A program made the position numbers and the translations under genes. A DNA stretch of 64,000 bases from Hyphomicrobiales bacterium (GTDB lineage: Bacteria > Pseudomonadota > Alphaproteobacteria > Rhizobiales > Methyloligellaceae): positions 1-64,000 of the forward strand of contig JANQLP010000074.1 in assembly GCA_028280515.1 (NCBI GenBank). Reading direction: 5' to 3'. Below the pieces are notes generated by a model that saw only the letters and a program-made list of their open reading frames with translations, was not told the DNA's origin and made no database searches. Of the stretch, positions 1-9,209 are shown piece by piece (the first letter of the stretch is position 1; each line of letters opens with the position of its first letter).

Positions 1-1637
1 TAGCGCAGATCGCCAGCGCGCCGGAACGAAACGGCGTCGAGCGGGACCTTGTCGGCCTGCAACTGCTCACCCAGCTGCACTTCCATCGCACCGAAGTCCT
101 GAGTCAGGCGTTCCAGATCCAGCGCGTCGTCGACCTGAAATTCGGTCCTGATCGCGTCATACTTCAAATCGGTCGTCAGCAGACCGACGGCTGACGTGAT
201 GCCGGGAAACGCCGGGACGATGACCTGGGGGATATCCAGCAGTCGGGCGACCTCGACAGCATGCAATGGCCCGGCACCGCCGAACGCCACCAATGCAAAG
301 TCGCGCGGATCGTGACCCTTCTGCACGGTGCGCGAGCGAATGGCGTTGGCCATGTTGGCATTCAGGATCGTCAACACGCCGGCAGCCGTGTCGTAAAGAT
401 CCATGCCAAGATCGTCCGCCAGTCCCTGAATAACCGCTGTCGCGGCGGCCACGTCGAGCGACATTTCACCGCCGAGGAAGTTGGCCGGGTCGAGATAGCC
501 GAGCACGACGTGCGCGTCGGTCACGGTCGGCCGGTCGCCGCCATGACCGTAGGCCGCGGGCCCAGGCCGGGCGCCGGCGCTGCGTGGGCCGACCCGAAAT
601 GCCCCACCGGCATCGGCGAACGCGATAGAACCGCCGCCGGCGCCAATGGTGTGAATTTCGATCATCGGCGCCAGGACGGGGTAGCCGCCGATCCAGGTAT
701 CCCGTGCCGTTGCTTCGGCGAATTCGCCATCGACAACGATGCCGATGTCGGCCGACGTGCCGCCGACATCGAAGGTGATCAGGTTGTTGAGGCCCGACAG
801 TTCGCCGCTCCAGGCACCGCCGAGGACCCCGGCCGCCGGACCGGACAGCAGCGTCAGAATCGGCCGTTCCGCGACCATGTTGGCGGTCGCCGCACCTCCG
901 TTGGAGCCCATGACGTGAAGGTCGGCGCCGATGCCGCTGCTTCCCATGTTGGCTTCGAGTTGAGCAACGTAGTTTCGCACTTTGGGGCCGATGAACGCGT
1001 TCATCGACGCAGTGGTGAAGCGCTCGAACTCGCGGAACTGCGGCGACACCGAGGCGGAAGTGGTGACGAAGCATCCGGGGTATTCTTCCAGCAGGATCTC
1101 CCTGGCACGCTCCTCATGCGCAGGGTCGAGATAGGAAAACAGGAAACAGACGGCAATCGCTTCAACACCAGCCGCCTTAAGTTCGCGCGCAGCGGCGCGG
1201 ACAGCTTCTTCGTCCAGCGGTTCAAGGACCTCGCCCGTGGGCGGCGTCAGCCGCTCAGGAACGGTTTTGCGGAAGCGACGACGGACCAGGGGACGGTCCT
1301 GCCAGGGAATCTCCTGCATGATCGAGTAGTGCTCCGGCCGTTGATGCCGTCCGATGTGCACCACATCGCGATAGCCCTCGGACGTCACCATACCGACCTT
1401 GGCGCCGTCATACTCCAGCACAGCATTCGTCGCGATGGTCGTGCCATGCAGGAGATGGTCGATACCGGCCGGGTCGACATCGTGCCGACGGCAAAGCTCC
1501 AGCGCACCGTCGATCACGCCACGGGACGGGTCGTCCAACGTCGTCGGCGTTTTGTGGATGTGCACGAGGCCGGCATCCGTGTCGGTGTAGACAATATCGG
1601 TGAAGGTTCCGCCCACATCGACGCCAATCAAACGCAT
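1..1637 (-). CDS. hyuA: N-methylhydantoinase A / oxoprolinase family subunit (HyuA), 3' end outside the window
   Basis: This is the N-terminal 545 or so residues of a HyuA-type ATP-dependent amidohydrolase. The family opens cyclic imides such as hydantoins or 5-oxoproline in the cytoplasm, usually together with a HyuB subunit. The start at 1637 follows a GAGAGCA ribosome site and gives [16 protein letters not shown], the phosphate-binding motif of the acetate/sugar-kinase-like fold. Downstream are [19 protein letters not shown] and [22 protein letters not shown] segments, then [20 protein letters not shown] and [10 protein letters not shown], all typical of the family. It follows puuE by 18 bp and appears to be the last gene of this operon visible here. 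HyuB would be expected just beyond the left edge. Substrate cannot be read from sequence. Confidence 0.93.
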   Translation of the reverse strand, partial: MRLIGVDVGGTFTDIVYTDTDAGLVHIHKTPTTLDDPSRGVIDGALELCRRHDVDPAGIDHLLHGTTIATNAVLEYDGAKVGMVTSEGYRDVVHIGRHQRPEHYSIMQEIPWQDRPLVRRRFRKTVPERLTPPTGEVLEPLDEEAVRAAARELKAAGVEAIAVCFLFSYLDPAHEERAREILLEEYPGCFVTTSASVSPQFREFERFTTASMNAFIGPKVRNYVAQLEANMGSSGIGADLHVMGSNGGAATANMVAERPILTLLSGPAAGVLGGAWSGELSGLNNLITFDVGGTSADIGIVVDGEFAEATARDTWIGGYPVLAPMIEIHTIGAGGGSIAFADAGGAFRVGPRSAGARPGPAAYGHGGDRPTVTDAHVVLGYLDPANFLGGEMSLDVAAATAVIQGLADDLGMDLYDTAAGVLTILNANMANAIRSRTVQKGHDPRDFALVAFGGAGPLHAVEVARLLDIPQVIVPAFPGITSAVGLLTTDLKYDAIRTEFQVDDALDLERLTQDFGAMEVQLGEQLQADKVPLDAVSFRRAGDLR

Positions 1638-1655
1638 GACTTGCTCTCCTATGGC

Positions 1656-2561
1656 TTACGGTGCGTGATGTTCGTGCCAGTGTCGCGCAATGTCCTCGCG
1701 GCGACAGACCCACACGGCATCATGACTTTGAACGTGATACAGAAAACGCCGTAGCGCGGCGATCCGCCCCGGGCGGCCGACCAGCCGGCAGTGCAATCCG
1801 ATTGACATCATCTTCGGCGCATCGCCACCTTCGGCGTAAAGGCTGTCGAAGGCATCGCGCAGGTAGGCGAAGAACTGATCGCCGGAGTTGAATCCCTGCG
1901 CTACGGCGAAGCGCATGTCGTTGGTGTCGAGGGTATAGGGGATGATCAGATGCGGCGCCCCGAACTCGTGCGTCCAGTAGGGCAGGTCGTCGGCGTAGCT
2001 GTCGGAGTCGTAAAGGAAACCGCCGTGTTCGATGACGAGGCGCCGCGTGTTCGGACTGATCCGTCCGGTGTACCACCCCACCGGCCGCCGGCCGGTCGCC
2101 GTTTCGATTGCCGCGACAGCCTTGACGATATGCTCGCGCTCAACGGCTTCGTCGACATCGTGATAGTCGATCCAGCGATAGCCGTGGCTGGCAACCTCCC
2201 AGCCGGCTTCGACCATAGCGGCGGCGGCATCGTGATTACGTTCCATCGCCATGCCGACGGCGTAAACCGTCAATGGCAGGCCGTGTTCGGTAAAGAGCCG
2301 CCAGATACGCCAGAAACCGGCCCGCGAACCGTATTCGTAGACCGACTCCATGTTCATATTGCGCTGACCCACCAAAGGCTCGGCGCCGATGGATTCCGAC
2401 AGGAAGGCTTCCGAGGCAGCGTCACCATGCAGGATGTTGTTCTCGCCGCCCTCCTCGTAGTTCATGACGAACTGCACCGCGAGACGCGCACCGCCCGGCC
2501 ACTTCGGGTCCGGCGGCATGCGGCCGTATCCAACCATGTCGCGCGGATAGCTATCGCTCAT
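1656..2561 (-). CDS. puuE: Polysaccharide-deacetylase-fold allantoinase (PuuE family)
   Basis: A 301-residue protein of the NodB-like fold with the layout of PuuE allantoinases. This family is known to hydrolyse allantoin to allantoate without the metal-dependent amidohydrolase scaffold. Diagnostic stretches are YPRDMVGYGR near the N terminus, RAGFWRIWRLF, the WEVASHGYRW block, GWYTGR, YDSDSYADDLPYW and the C-terminal SIGLHCRLVGRPGR. Length is that of the family. Its start overlaps the end of the racemase gene by 11 bp, so the two are probably translationally coupled. Sitting between a hydantoin racemase and a hydantoinase subunit, it could act on allantoin or on another cyclic ureide taken up by the neighbouring ABC transporter. 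Confidence 0.88.
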   Translation of the reverse strand: MSDSYPRDMVGYGRMPPDPKWPGGARLAVQFVMNYEEGGENNILHGDAASEAFLSESIGAEPLVGQRNMNMESVYEYGSRAGFWRIWRLFTEHGLPLTVYAVGMAMERNHDAAAAMVEAGWEVASHGYRWIDYHDVDEAVEREHIVKAVAAIETATGRRPVGWYTGRISPNTRRLVIEHGGFLYDSDSYADDLPYWTHEFGAPHLIIPYTLDTNDMRFAVAQGFNSGDQFFAYLRDAFDSLYAEGGDAPKMMSIGLHCRLVGRPGRIAALRRFLYHVQSHDAVWVCRREDIARHWHEHHAP

Positions 2562-3300
2562 CCAGTTCTCCTCCCGGCGCTGCCGCGACGAACTGCCCAG
2601 CGTAAGGCTTTACCCGCGGCACCGCAAAGGCCCCGACCTTGCTTGTGGTCATGCCCAGGCCGACCAATGCTTCCGCCAGCTTGACTGCCGCCGCCACCCC
2701 GTCGATGACCGGCACACCCGTTTCTGCCGTCAATTCGGCGGCCAGGTCGGCCATGCCGGCGCAACCGAGCAGCACGGCTTCGCACCGGTCCTCTGCCAGG
2801 GCCGCCATGACCTCGGCGCGCACGGTTGCCGCCGCACCGCCGTCCTCTTCAAGCGCCAAAACCGGCACCTCGGCCGCGCGCACCCGGCGGCAACGGTCGG
2901 CCATGCCATACCGGCGCGCCAGATCCTCGACGATCGGTACGGAGCGGCCGAGCGTGGTGACCACGGAAAAGCTGTGTGCGACGTTGACGGCGACCTGCAT
3001 GGCGGCGTGACAGATGCCGATCACCGGAACCGGGACGACTTCGCGGCAGGCATCGACACCCGGGTCGTCGAAACAGGCGACGACGACCGCGTCGGCACCG
3101 TCGGCAACGCCGCGCTGCACCTCCTGCAACAGGCCGGGGACACAATAGGCTTCATCGTAATGACCTTCGATGCTGACAGGCCCGTCCGCCGGGTTGGTCG
3201 CAACGATATCGGTCTGCGCATGAGCAACGACACGTGCGGCCTCGCCGATCTTCGTTGTCATTGACGCCGTGGTGTTGGGATTGACGACCAGAATACGCAT
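2551..3300 (-). CDS. hyuE: Asp/Glu/hydantoin racemase family protein (HyuE-like)
   Basis: A 249-residue member of the Asp/Glu/hydantoin racemase family, which interconverts enantiomers of cyclic or open ureides or amino acids by a two-cysteine mechanism. The ATG at 3300 gives MRILVVNPNTTASMT, the standard N-terminus. A longer in-frame start adds an arginine-rich leader that fits the family poorly. The first catalytic cysteine is in VVACFDDPG, and the second is in VLLGCAGMADL. The conserved PVIDGVAAAVKLAE block follows. Allantoin racemase and hydantoin racemase are not separable here. It lies 7 bp from the upstream permease gene and overlaps puuE, so it belongs to the transport and ring-opening operon. 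Confidence 0.93.
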   Translation of the reverse strand: MRILVVNPNTTASMTTKIGEAARVVAHAQTDIVATNPADGPVSIEGHYDEAYCVPGLLQEVQRGVADGADAVVVACFDDPGVDACREVVPVPVIGICHAAMQVAVNVAHSFSVVTTLGRSVPIVEDLARRYGMADRCRRVRAAEVPVLALEEDGGAAATVRAEVMAALAEDRCEAVLLGCAGMADLAAELTAETGVPVIDGVAAAVKLAEALVGLGMTTSKVGAFAVPRVKPYAGQFVAAAPGGELDER

Positions 3301-3307
3301 GGCCCGA

Positions 3308-4153
3308 TTAAACCATGCCCTTGCCGGCATCCGAACCATGCCGGCTCTGCCGCAGGCGCAAAAGAGTGAGCAGCGTCAGGCTGATCGCGATGACCAGCAG
3401 TGACAGGCCGGTGGTGTAGGCCCCCAATGCATAGATCACCGGTGTGGTCACGTTGGTCTGCATGGCCTGCAGTTCGAGCGGCAGGGTGTTCAGGGCGCCG
3501 ACCGACTGCGACGTCCTGGCAATTTCATCGTAGGACAAGGTGAAGCCGAACAGGGCGACACCAACGAGGCTTGGCGCGACGATCGGCAGCACGACCGTCC
3601 GAATGGTCTGCCAGCCGCTCGCGCCGAGGTCGCGCGCCGCCTCCTCGTAGGCCGGATTGAACCGGTTGAAAACGGCAAACATGATCAGCAGGCCGAACGG
3701 CAAGGTCCAGGTCAGGTGCGCGCCAAGCGCCGAACTCCACCAACCGCGCGGCAGGCTAAGCAGCTCGAACATGGAGCCGATCCCGAGGCTAACGACGATC
3801 GACGGCATGATCAGGCTGGCCACCACGATATAGAATATGACGCCGCTGCCGCGGAACGGGCGGCGGAAGGCAAGACCGGCCGGAAAAGCGATCAAGACCG
3901 TCAGGGCCATAACGATCAGGCCAAGAGAGATAGATCGGCTGAACGAGCCCCAGATGTCCCCGATGGCCTGCGGCTGGAAAATGTCGCGGAACCAGTGCAG
4001 CGACACATCATGCATCGGAAACGTCAGCCCGCCATCCGGCCCCTGGAATGCGAGCAAGATCACCGTCGACATCGGCCCGTAGAGAAACAGCACGAACAGC
4101 ACGAAGACCGCCGTCAGGACATAGAAGCTCTTGGGTCTGGCGCCGCGCTGCAT
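3308..4153 (-). CDS. ABC transporter permease, PotC-like
   Basis: An inner-membrane permease of about 281 residues in the polyamine/opine-type (PotC) family. Six hydrophobic segments are visible, starting with YVLTAVFVLFVLFLYGPM. The cytoplasmic EAA loop reads YEEAARDLGASGWQTIRTVVLPI, which docks on the ATPase. The stretch FTLSYDEIARTSQSVG is typical of PotC-type subunits. I chose the ATG at 4153, 4 bp past the stop of the other permease. An upstream in-frame ATG would overlap that gene by about 25 bp. It completes the transporter whose binding protein and ATPase are encoded upstream in the same operon. The substrate is unknown, but neighbours suggest a ureide, hydantoin or polyamine-like cation. 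Confidence 0.9.
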   Translation of the reverse strand: MQRGARPKSFYVLTAVFVLFVLFLYGPMSTVILLAFQGPDGGLTFPMHDVSLHWFRDIFQPQAIGDIWGSFSRSISLGLIVMALTVLIAFPAGLAFRRPFRGSGVIFYIVVASLIMPSIVVSLGIGSMFELLSLPRGWWSSALGAHLTWTLPFGLLIMFAVFNRFNPAYEEAARDLGASGWQTIRTVVLPIVAPSLVGVALFGFTLSYDEIARTSQSVGALNTLPLELQAMQTNVTTPVIYALGAYTTGLSLLVIAISLTLLTLLRLRQSRHGSDAGKGMV

Positions 4154-4157
4154 AGCG

Positions 4158-5027
4158 CTAGAGCTCCCGCCGGACGTCGGCAAACCGCATCAGCAGCATG
4201 ATCAGCAGGACGACGACGCCAAGCAGCACCATCGCATTGGCGGCGGCGGGCGGAAACTGCAGGTAGGAAAGCTCGGTCGCGATCGCCTTGCCGACCGATG
4301 CGATTTGGCCACCGCCCAGCACATTCACGGTGACGAAGTCGCCCATCACCATGGCAATCACGAAGATCGAGCCAATCGCAATACCAGGCTTGCACAACGG
4401 CAGCACCACCAACCAGACCGTCTGCCAGCCGCTTGCCCCGGCGTCCTCGGCTGCCTCCAGCAGACTCTTGTCGATACGCATCATCGAATTGAAGATCGGC
4501 ACGATCATGAACAGCGTGTAGAGATGTACGTAGCCGATGATCACCGCGAATTCGGAGTAGAGCAGCCATTCCAACGGCTCCGGCACGATACCCAGGTTAA
4601 TCAGCGCCGAGTTCACGACACCGTTGCGGCCAAGCAACGGAATCCACGAGATCATGCGGATCACAATCGACGTCCAGAAAGGAATCGTGCACAGCAGGAA
4701 CAGCACGATCTGCATGGTGAGCGTGCGCACATGGAACGTCAGGTAGTAGGCAATGGTGAAGCCAAGAACGAATGTGATGGCCCAGACCGTGAGGCAGAAG
4801 CGCACTGTGATCCAGTAGGTCTGGTAGGTCACGGACTGGGTGAAAACGTCGATGTAGTTCTGGAACGTGAAATCGGGGATGAGGATGTCGTACGTCTGGT
4901 AGTCGAAGAAGCTGACGACCACGACCAGCCCGATCGGCAGGACAAAGAAAATCGCGAACACCAGCGCCAGCGGCGCTACCTGGAGGTAGGCCGCTCCGTT
5001 CGCCAGTTTACCGGCCACAACCTTCAC
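4158..5027 (-). CDS. ABC transporter permease, PotB-like
   Basis: The partner permease of about 289 residues, PotB-like. The first membrane segment is VAPLALVFAIFFVLPIGLVV, and the EAA loop is LEAAEDAGASGWQTVWLVVLPL. The start is uncertain. An in-frame ATG at 5108 lies inside a perfect 13-bp hairpin and gives a proline/serine-rich leader, so I prefer the GTG at 5027, which has AAGGA nine bases upstream. A TTG at 5036 sits too close to that ribosome site. It follows the binding-protein gene across the hairpin and precedes the PotC-like gene by 4 bp. Confidence 0.88.
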   Translation of the reverse strand: MKVVAGKLANGAAYLQVAPLALVFAIFFVLPIGLVVVVSFFDYQTYDILIPDFTFQNYIDVFTQSVTYQTYWITVRFCLTVWAITFVLGFTIAYYLTFHVRTLTMQIVLFLLCTIPFWTSIVIRMISWIPLLGRNGVVNSALINLGIVPEPLEWLLYSEFAVIIGYVHLYTLFMIVPIFNSMMRIDKSLLEAAEDAGASGWQTVWLVVLPLCKPGIAIGSIFVIAMVMGDFVTVNVLGGGQIASVGKAIATELSYLQFPPAAANAMVLLGVVVLLIMLLMRFADVRREL

Positions 5028-5086
5028 GTTGCTCAATCCTTGCGCGGCTCGATGACTGCCGTGTGCTGAATTTCCGATCGAAGCAG

Positions 5087-5130
5087 ACCTTGGTGCCGGC
5101 GCCGGCAACCGCCCGCACCGGCACCAAGGT
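5087..5130 (-). terminator. Intra-operon hairpin downstream of the binding-protein gene
   Basis: A perfect 13-bp inverted repeat: ACCTTGGTGCCGG at 5087-5099 and CCGGCACCAAGGT at 5118-5130, with an 18-nt loop. It lies 15 bp past the stop of the binding-protein gene and ahead of the permease genes. No T-run follows, so it is more likely an attenuator or 3'-end stabiliser than a full terminator. Such hairpins commonly let a binding protein be made in excess over its permeases. Confidence 0.65.
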
Positions 5131-5144
5131 CAAACGAACGCCGA

Positions 5145-6461
5145 CTAGGCGGCGATGAACTCGTTCCATTTGCGGACCATGTAACGGTCCTCATCCATCA
5201 CCGTGTTCCAGACGGTCACGCTGCCCATGCGGTCCCAGAACGAACCGCCATCGCGCACCGTGCCGGCACTTTCGATCTTGTCGCCGGTCGGGCTCAGGAT
5301 GTCCGCCTTGGCCGGCTTGCCTTCCATCCAGAAGTCCCATTCGTCCGCCGACATGTTGTCCCGCGCCGTCTCGAGCACGGCGGTGTAGTAGCCCTGACGG
5401 TTGAGAAACGCGCCGACCCAACCGGACAAGTACCAGTTGATGAACTCGTACGCGGCGTCGAGCGTCTTGCCATTGAGGTGCGCGGGAATGCCGAGACCGC
5501 CGGCCCAGGCGCGATAGCCTTCCTTGAGCGGTTGATAAACGCAAGGAACGCCCATCGACCGCACCTTGGTCACCGCCGGCGACCACATCGACTGAATCAC
5601 CACTTCGCCCGACGCCATCAGATTGACGCTCTCGTTGAACTCCTTCCAGAAGGCGCGGAACTGGCCGGCTCTCTTGGCTTCGGTCAACACGGCCATGGTC
5701 TTGTCGATCTCTTCGCGGGTCATATTGCCCTTGTCGCCGTACGACACCTCGCCCGTGGATTCGCACACCATCGCCGCGTCCATAATGCCGATCGACGGGA
5801 TATTGAGGATCGATGCCTTGCCCTTGAATTCCGGATTGAGGAGCTCGGCCCACGAACCGATCGGCCGATTGATCAGGTCCGGCCGGATGCCGAGCGTGTC
5901 GGCGTTGTAGACCGTCGGGATCAGCGTCATCCACTGCGTCGGGTCACCGGCAAAGTCCTTCGACTTTTCGTCGGTCAGGTAGCTGACTTTGATCGGCGAA
6001 ATGCCCTGCCGCGATACCTTGGTGCCATCCGGCAGCTCGCCCTTGGTGAAGATCGGCACGATCTTGTCGTAGTTCTTGATCTTCGTGACATCCATGCCGC
6101 GCAGCTGGCCGGACGGGACGATCTTCTTCAGCATCCAGTATTCGGAATCCAGCATGTCGAAGGATGTCGGCTGCGTCACGGCCCGTTTGACCACGTCATC
6201 GGAGGTCAGTGAGGTGTACTGAATGGTGAAGCCCAGATCTTCCTTGGCTTTGTCGGCCAGTTGCTTGAACTGGTTCACGCCGGTGCCGGCGATGCGCAGG
6301 GTCACGGGGTCGGCCGCATGTACCGCCGGGAAGCCCCGGATGACGCCAGTGCCCAGCGCCGTACCTGCCACTGCCGCCGCACCGCGGAGAACCGTGCGGC
6401 GCCCTATCTGCACCTTTGCCGCTTTGCCGGCGCGGCCTGTTCCGTTTGTCTTCTTCGTCAT
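5145..6461 (-). CDS. Tat-exported extracellular solute-binding protein (PotD-like)
   Basis: A 438-residue periplasmic binding protein for the adjacent ABC transporter. The N-terminus carries a twin-arginine signal: GRRTVLRG at residues 20-27, a hydrophobic alanine/glycine stretch, and an AxA-type cleavage site (VHA) near residue 49. The mature part resembles the spermidine/putrescine-binding PotD and opine families, with IQYTSLTSDDV, the GSWAELLNPEFKGK block and INWYLSGWVGAFLNRQGYY. Tat export suggests folding before secretion. The gene lies 41 bp downstream of the ATPase gene and is followed by a strong hairpin. Specificity is not readable; clustering with ureide enzymes suggests their substrate. 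Confidence 0.9.
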   Translation of the reverse strand: MTKKTNGTGRAGKAAKVQIGRRTVLRGAAAVAGTALGTGVIRGFPAVHAADPVTLRIAGTGVNQFKQLADKAKEDLGFTIQYTSLTSDDVVKRAVTQPTSFDMLDSEYWMLKKIVPSGQLRGMDVTKIKNYDKIVPIFTKGELPDGTKVSRQGISPIKVSYLTDEKSKDFAGDPTQWMTLIPTVYNADTLGIRPDLINRPIGSWAELLNPEFKGKASILNIPSIGIMDAAMVCESTGEVSYGDKGNMTREEIDKTMAVLTEAKRAGQFRAFWKEFNESVNLMASGEVVIQSMWSPAVTKVRSMGVPCVYQPLKEGYRAWAGGLGIPAHLNGKTLDAAYEFINWYLSGWVGAFLNRQGYYTAVLETARDNMSADEWDFWMEGKPAKADILSPTGDKIESAGTVRDGGSFWDRMGSVTVWNTVMDEDRYMVRKWNEFIAA

Positions 6462-6502
6462 GTCTTCGCCTCCAGTGTTGAACTGCTTGCCTGTCGACTG
6501 CG

Positions 6503-7681
6503 TCAGGTTTCAAGAACGTGCAGGTCGTCGACATCCCATGCCGCAGAGACCTGCTCACCAACGTCCATCGGTGCATCGAAGAACTGCCGGTCAGGCAGCG
6601 CGACGGTGAGGTCGTTCCCGCCGTCAATCTCGATGCGGACTTTCACCCAGAGCCCGAGGTATTCGATTGACGCCACCGTGCCGGCGACGCCGGAGACGGC
6701 GCCGCTGACACCGTCGTCATGTTCGCCGACCGCATTCAGCCGTGCGTCGGCCCGCGACAGTGCGATCCGGTCGGAGCGAATGGCCACCGCCGCCACATCT
6801 CCAACGTTCCGCCCGGCAGCCGGCATCGCAAAGCTGACCCGATCATCGGTCGACACCGTGGCGTACCCGCTCTCGATGCCCGTGACCGCACCGCGAAACA
6901 CGTTGTGGTCGCCCATGAAGCTGGCAACGAATGTCGTCGTCGGACGCTCGAACACCTCACGAGCCGCCGCGGCCTGTTCAATCCGGCCCTCGTTCATCAC
7001 AACCACCAGATCGGCCAGTGCCATGGCCTCTTCCTGGCTATGGGTGACGTGAACGAAACTGATGCCGAGTTCTGCCTGAAGTCGTTTCAGCTCTTCGCGC
7101 ATGCGCACGCGCAGAAAGGGGTCCAGCGCTGACAGCGGCTCGTCGAGCAGCAGGACACTCGGCCGGGTGACGAGAGCCCGCGCCAGGGCAACACGCTGTT
7201 GCTGACCGCCGGAGAGCTGCGATGGCATGCGCTCGCCATACTCGTCCATATGTACCAGGCGCAGGAATTCGCGCGCCGTTTCACGGCGCTCCCGCTTGCT
7301 GATGCCGCGCATCCGAAGGCTGAAGGCCACGTTGTCGACGCAGCTCAAATGCGGAAACAGCGCATAACTCTGGAACATCATCGCCGTGCCGCGCTGGGTC
7401 GGCGGCAGACCGGTCACGTTCTGCTTTCCGATCAGGATATCGCCGGACGTCGCCTGCTCATGACCGGCGATCATCCGCAGCGTCGTCGTCTTGCCGCAGC
7501 CCGAGGGCCCGAGGAGACAGCAGTAGGTTCCGGCCGGAATCCGGACATCGATCGCATCGACCGCCATCGTCGCGCCGAACTGCTTGGTCACCGCAACCAG
7601 TTCAATATCCGCACCGAGAGTATCCACCAACTGCATCCCCGCGACGGGCGCGGCCTTCAGCGCCGTGCCGTTGACCTGCAC
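6503..7681 (-). CDS. ABC transporter ATP-binding protein (PotA-like)
   Basis: A 392-residue ATPase of the polyamine/opine transporter class. Walker A is GPSGCGKTT at residues 58-66, followed by a Q-loop in MMFQSYALFPHLSC, the signature LSGGQQQR, Walker B LLLDEPLSALD and the switch histidine in FVHVTHSQEEAM. A C-terminal TOBE-type regulatory region follows from about residue 290. The first codons may be too early, since a second in-frame ATG lies 15 residues in. It is the promoter-proximal gene of the minus-strand transport and hydantoin operon and shares a 247-bp upstream region with the divergent carbamoylase gene. Confidence 0.92.
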   Translation of the reverse strand: MQVNGTALKAAPVAGMQLVDTLGADIELVAVTKQFGATMAVDAIDVRIPAGTYCCLLGPSGCGKTTTLRMIAGHEQATSGDILIGKQNVTGLPPTQRGTAMMFQSYALFPHLSCVDNVAFSLRMRGISKRERRETAREFLRLVHMDEYGERMPSQLSGGQQQRVALARALVTRPSVLLLDEPLSALDPFLRVRMREELKRLQAELGISFVHVTHSQEEAMALADLVVVMNEGRIEQAAAAREVFERPTTTFVASFMGDHNVFRGAVTGIESGYATVSTDDRVSFAMPAAGRNVGDVAAVAIRSDRIALSRADARLNAVGEHDDGVSGAVSGVAGTVASIEYLGLWVKVRIEIDGGNDLTVALPDRQFFDAPMDVGEQVSAAWDVDDLHVLET

Positions 7682-7928
7682 AGCTTTGTTGTTCGACGGA
7701 TGGGCTCACCCGACGGCTCGGGTATTTGCAGCAAGTGTGCCAACACGGAGGCGCGCAGATATGAAGCACAAACGAGGTTGACGGGACGCTTTGCAGCCCA
7801 GCGATTGAGCAACCGCGGTCAATTGCCCAATGCTTGAGCAGTATCGTGCGACGTCACACGAAGTCGCTCGACGCCGATGCGGCGATGCCGCATGTTCGCC
7901 CGGTGTGAATTGCCGGGATGCGTAATCG

Positions 7929-9200
7929 ATGACTGATCCCACCGTTTTGTCGGCGCAGGCCGCGGCTGCTGCCGGCCAGGTAAACGAGAAACGACAGTGG
8001 CAACGTCTGATGGAGATGGCGCGTTTCGGGCACATCCCCAACAACGGCGTCAACCGCGCCGCCTTCTCGGCGGAAGACATCGGCGCCCGGGCACGATTAC
8101 TGGAGTGGGCCGACGAGATATCGCTGCCAGTACGGGTCGACGACATCGGCAACCTTTGGCTGCGGCTACCCGGCGCCAATGACGAACTGCCGCCGGTCGT
8201 TACCGGCTCGCACATGGACAGCCAACCGCTTGGCGGCCGGTTCGACGGCATATACGGCGTCATTGCGGGTCTGGAAGCGCTGCAGGCCATCAGAGAAACA
8301 GGCGCGCGCCACAGCCGGCCGATCGACGTCGTCGCCTGGAGCAACGAGGAAGGCGGCCGGTTCTCGCCCGGCGCCATGGGATCAGCCGTTTTCACCGGCG
8401 CCATGCAGCTCGATGACTGCCTCGGCGTAACCGACAGCGACGGTATCCGGCTGTCCGACGCATTGCAGGCGACATTGGACGCCACCCCGGACCTGCCACG
8501 ACGGGCGTTCGGCGTGCCGCTGCATGCCTATGTCGAGGCCCATATCGAACAGGGGCCGGTACTGGAGAGGCTCGGTCTCCCTGTCGGTATTGTCGACAGC
8601 GTCCAGGGATCGCGCTGGTTCGAGGTGACGGTCAACGGCAACTCCGCCCACGCCGGGACGACGCCATTGCTCGACCGGCGCGACGCCCTGCGCGCCGCCG
8701 TCAACGCTGTGTCCGCACTTCAGGCGTTAATGGACGACCCGAACGACACGGTCCGCTTCACCGTCGGACGGCTCGACGTGACGCCGAACTCTCCCAATAC
8801 GGTACCCGAGCGGGTGGTATTCAGTATCGACTTCCGTCACCCCGACCATGCGGAACTGACCCGTCGGGGCGATCGGATCGCCGAAATCGTCGAAGCCAGC
8901 GCGGCACCCTGCGGGGTCGAGGTGATGGAGACGTTTACCCGATCACCCTGCGCCTTCGACCCAGCCTTGCTGATGCGCCTGGAAGCTTATGCAACAGCGC
9001 TGGGATTGCCGCACTGCTCGCTGCCGTCGGGGGCTTTCCACGATGCGGTCTTCGTGGCAGCGCACTGCCCGACTGCCATGGTGTTCGTGCCGTGCGAGGG
9101 CGGGATCAGTCACAATCCGGCGGAGAATGCAAAACCCGGCGATCTTGCCGCCGGCACCAGACTGTTGACGGCAACCTTGCTCGACCTCGCCAACAGCTAG
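7929..9200 (+). CDS. M20-family amidase: N-carbamoyl-L-amino acid hydrolase / allantoate amidohydrolase type
   Basis: A 423-residue cytoplasmic Zn- or Mn-dependent amidohydrolase that removes a carbamoyl or ureido group from an open-chain amino acid or allantoate. The family motifs are complete. These are GSHMDSQPLGGRFDG with the first metal ligands, the NEEGGRF glutamates, HIEQGPVLE, the dimerisation-domain SAHAGTTPL, and the C-terminal histidines in SGAFHDA and EGGISHNPAE. AllC and HyuC share these motifs, so the substrate is open. It is the only plus-strand gene in the first 18 kb and is divergent from the transporter operon. Its activity is the expected step after the hydantoinase or allantoinase encoded there. 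Confidence 0.92.
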   Translation: MTDPTVLSAQAAAAAGQVNEKRQWQRLMEMARFGHIPNNGVNRAAFSAEDIGARARLLEWADEISLPVRVDDIGNLWLRLPGANDELPPVVTGSHMDSQPLGGRFDGIYGVIAGLEALQAIRETGARHSRPIDVVAWSNEEGGRFSPGAMGSAVFTGAMQLDDCLGVTDSDGIRLSDALQATLDATPDLPRRAFGVPLHAYVEAHIEQGPVLERLGLPVGIVDSVQGSRWFEVTVNGNSAHAGTTPLLDRRDALRAAVNAVSALQALMDDPNDTVRFTVGRLDVTPNSPNTVPERVVFSIDFRHPDHAELTRRGDRIAEIVEASAAPCGVEVMETFTRSPCAFDPALLMRLEAYATALGLPHCSLPSGAFHDAVFVAAHCPTAMVFVPCEGGISHNPAENAKPGDLAAGTRLLTATLLDLANS

Positions 9201-9209
9201 CCCCGTAGC

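Noticed and set aside
261..1754. A 497-codon plus-strand open frame
   Set aside because: It lies antisense to hyuA, has His/Arg/Gly-rich composition typical of GC-rich shadow frames and no domain.
4131..5069. A 312-codon plus-strand open frame rich in His, Asp and Gln
   Set aside because: It is antisense to the PotB-like permease and has low-complexity composition from GC codon bias.
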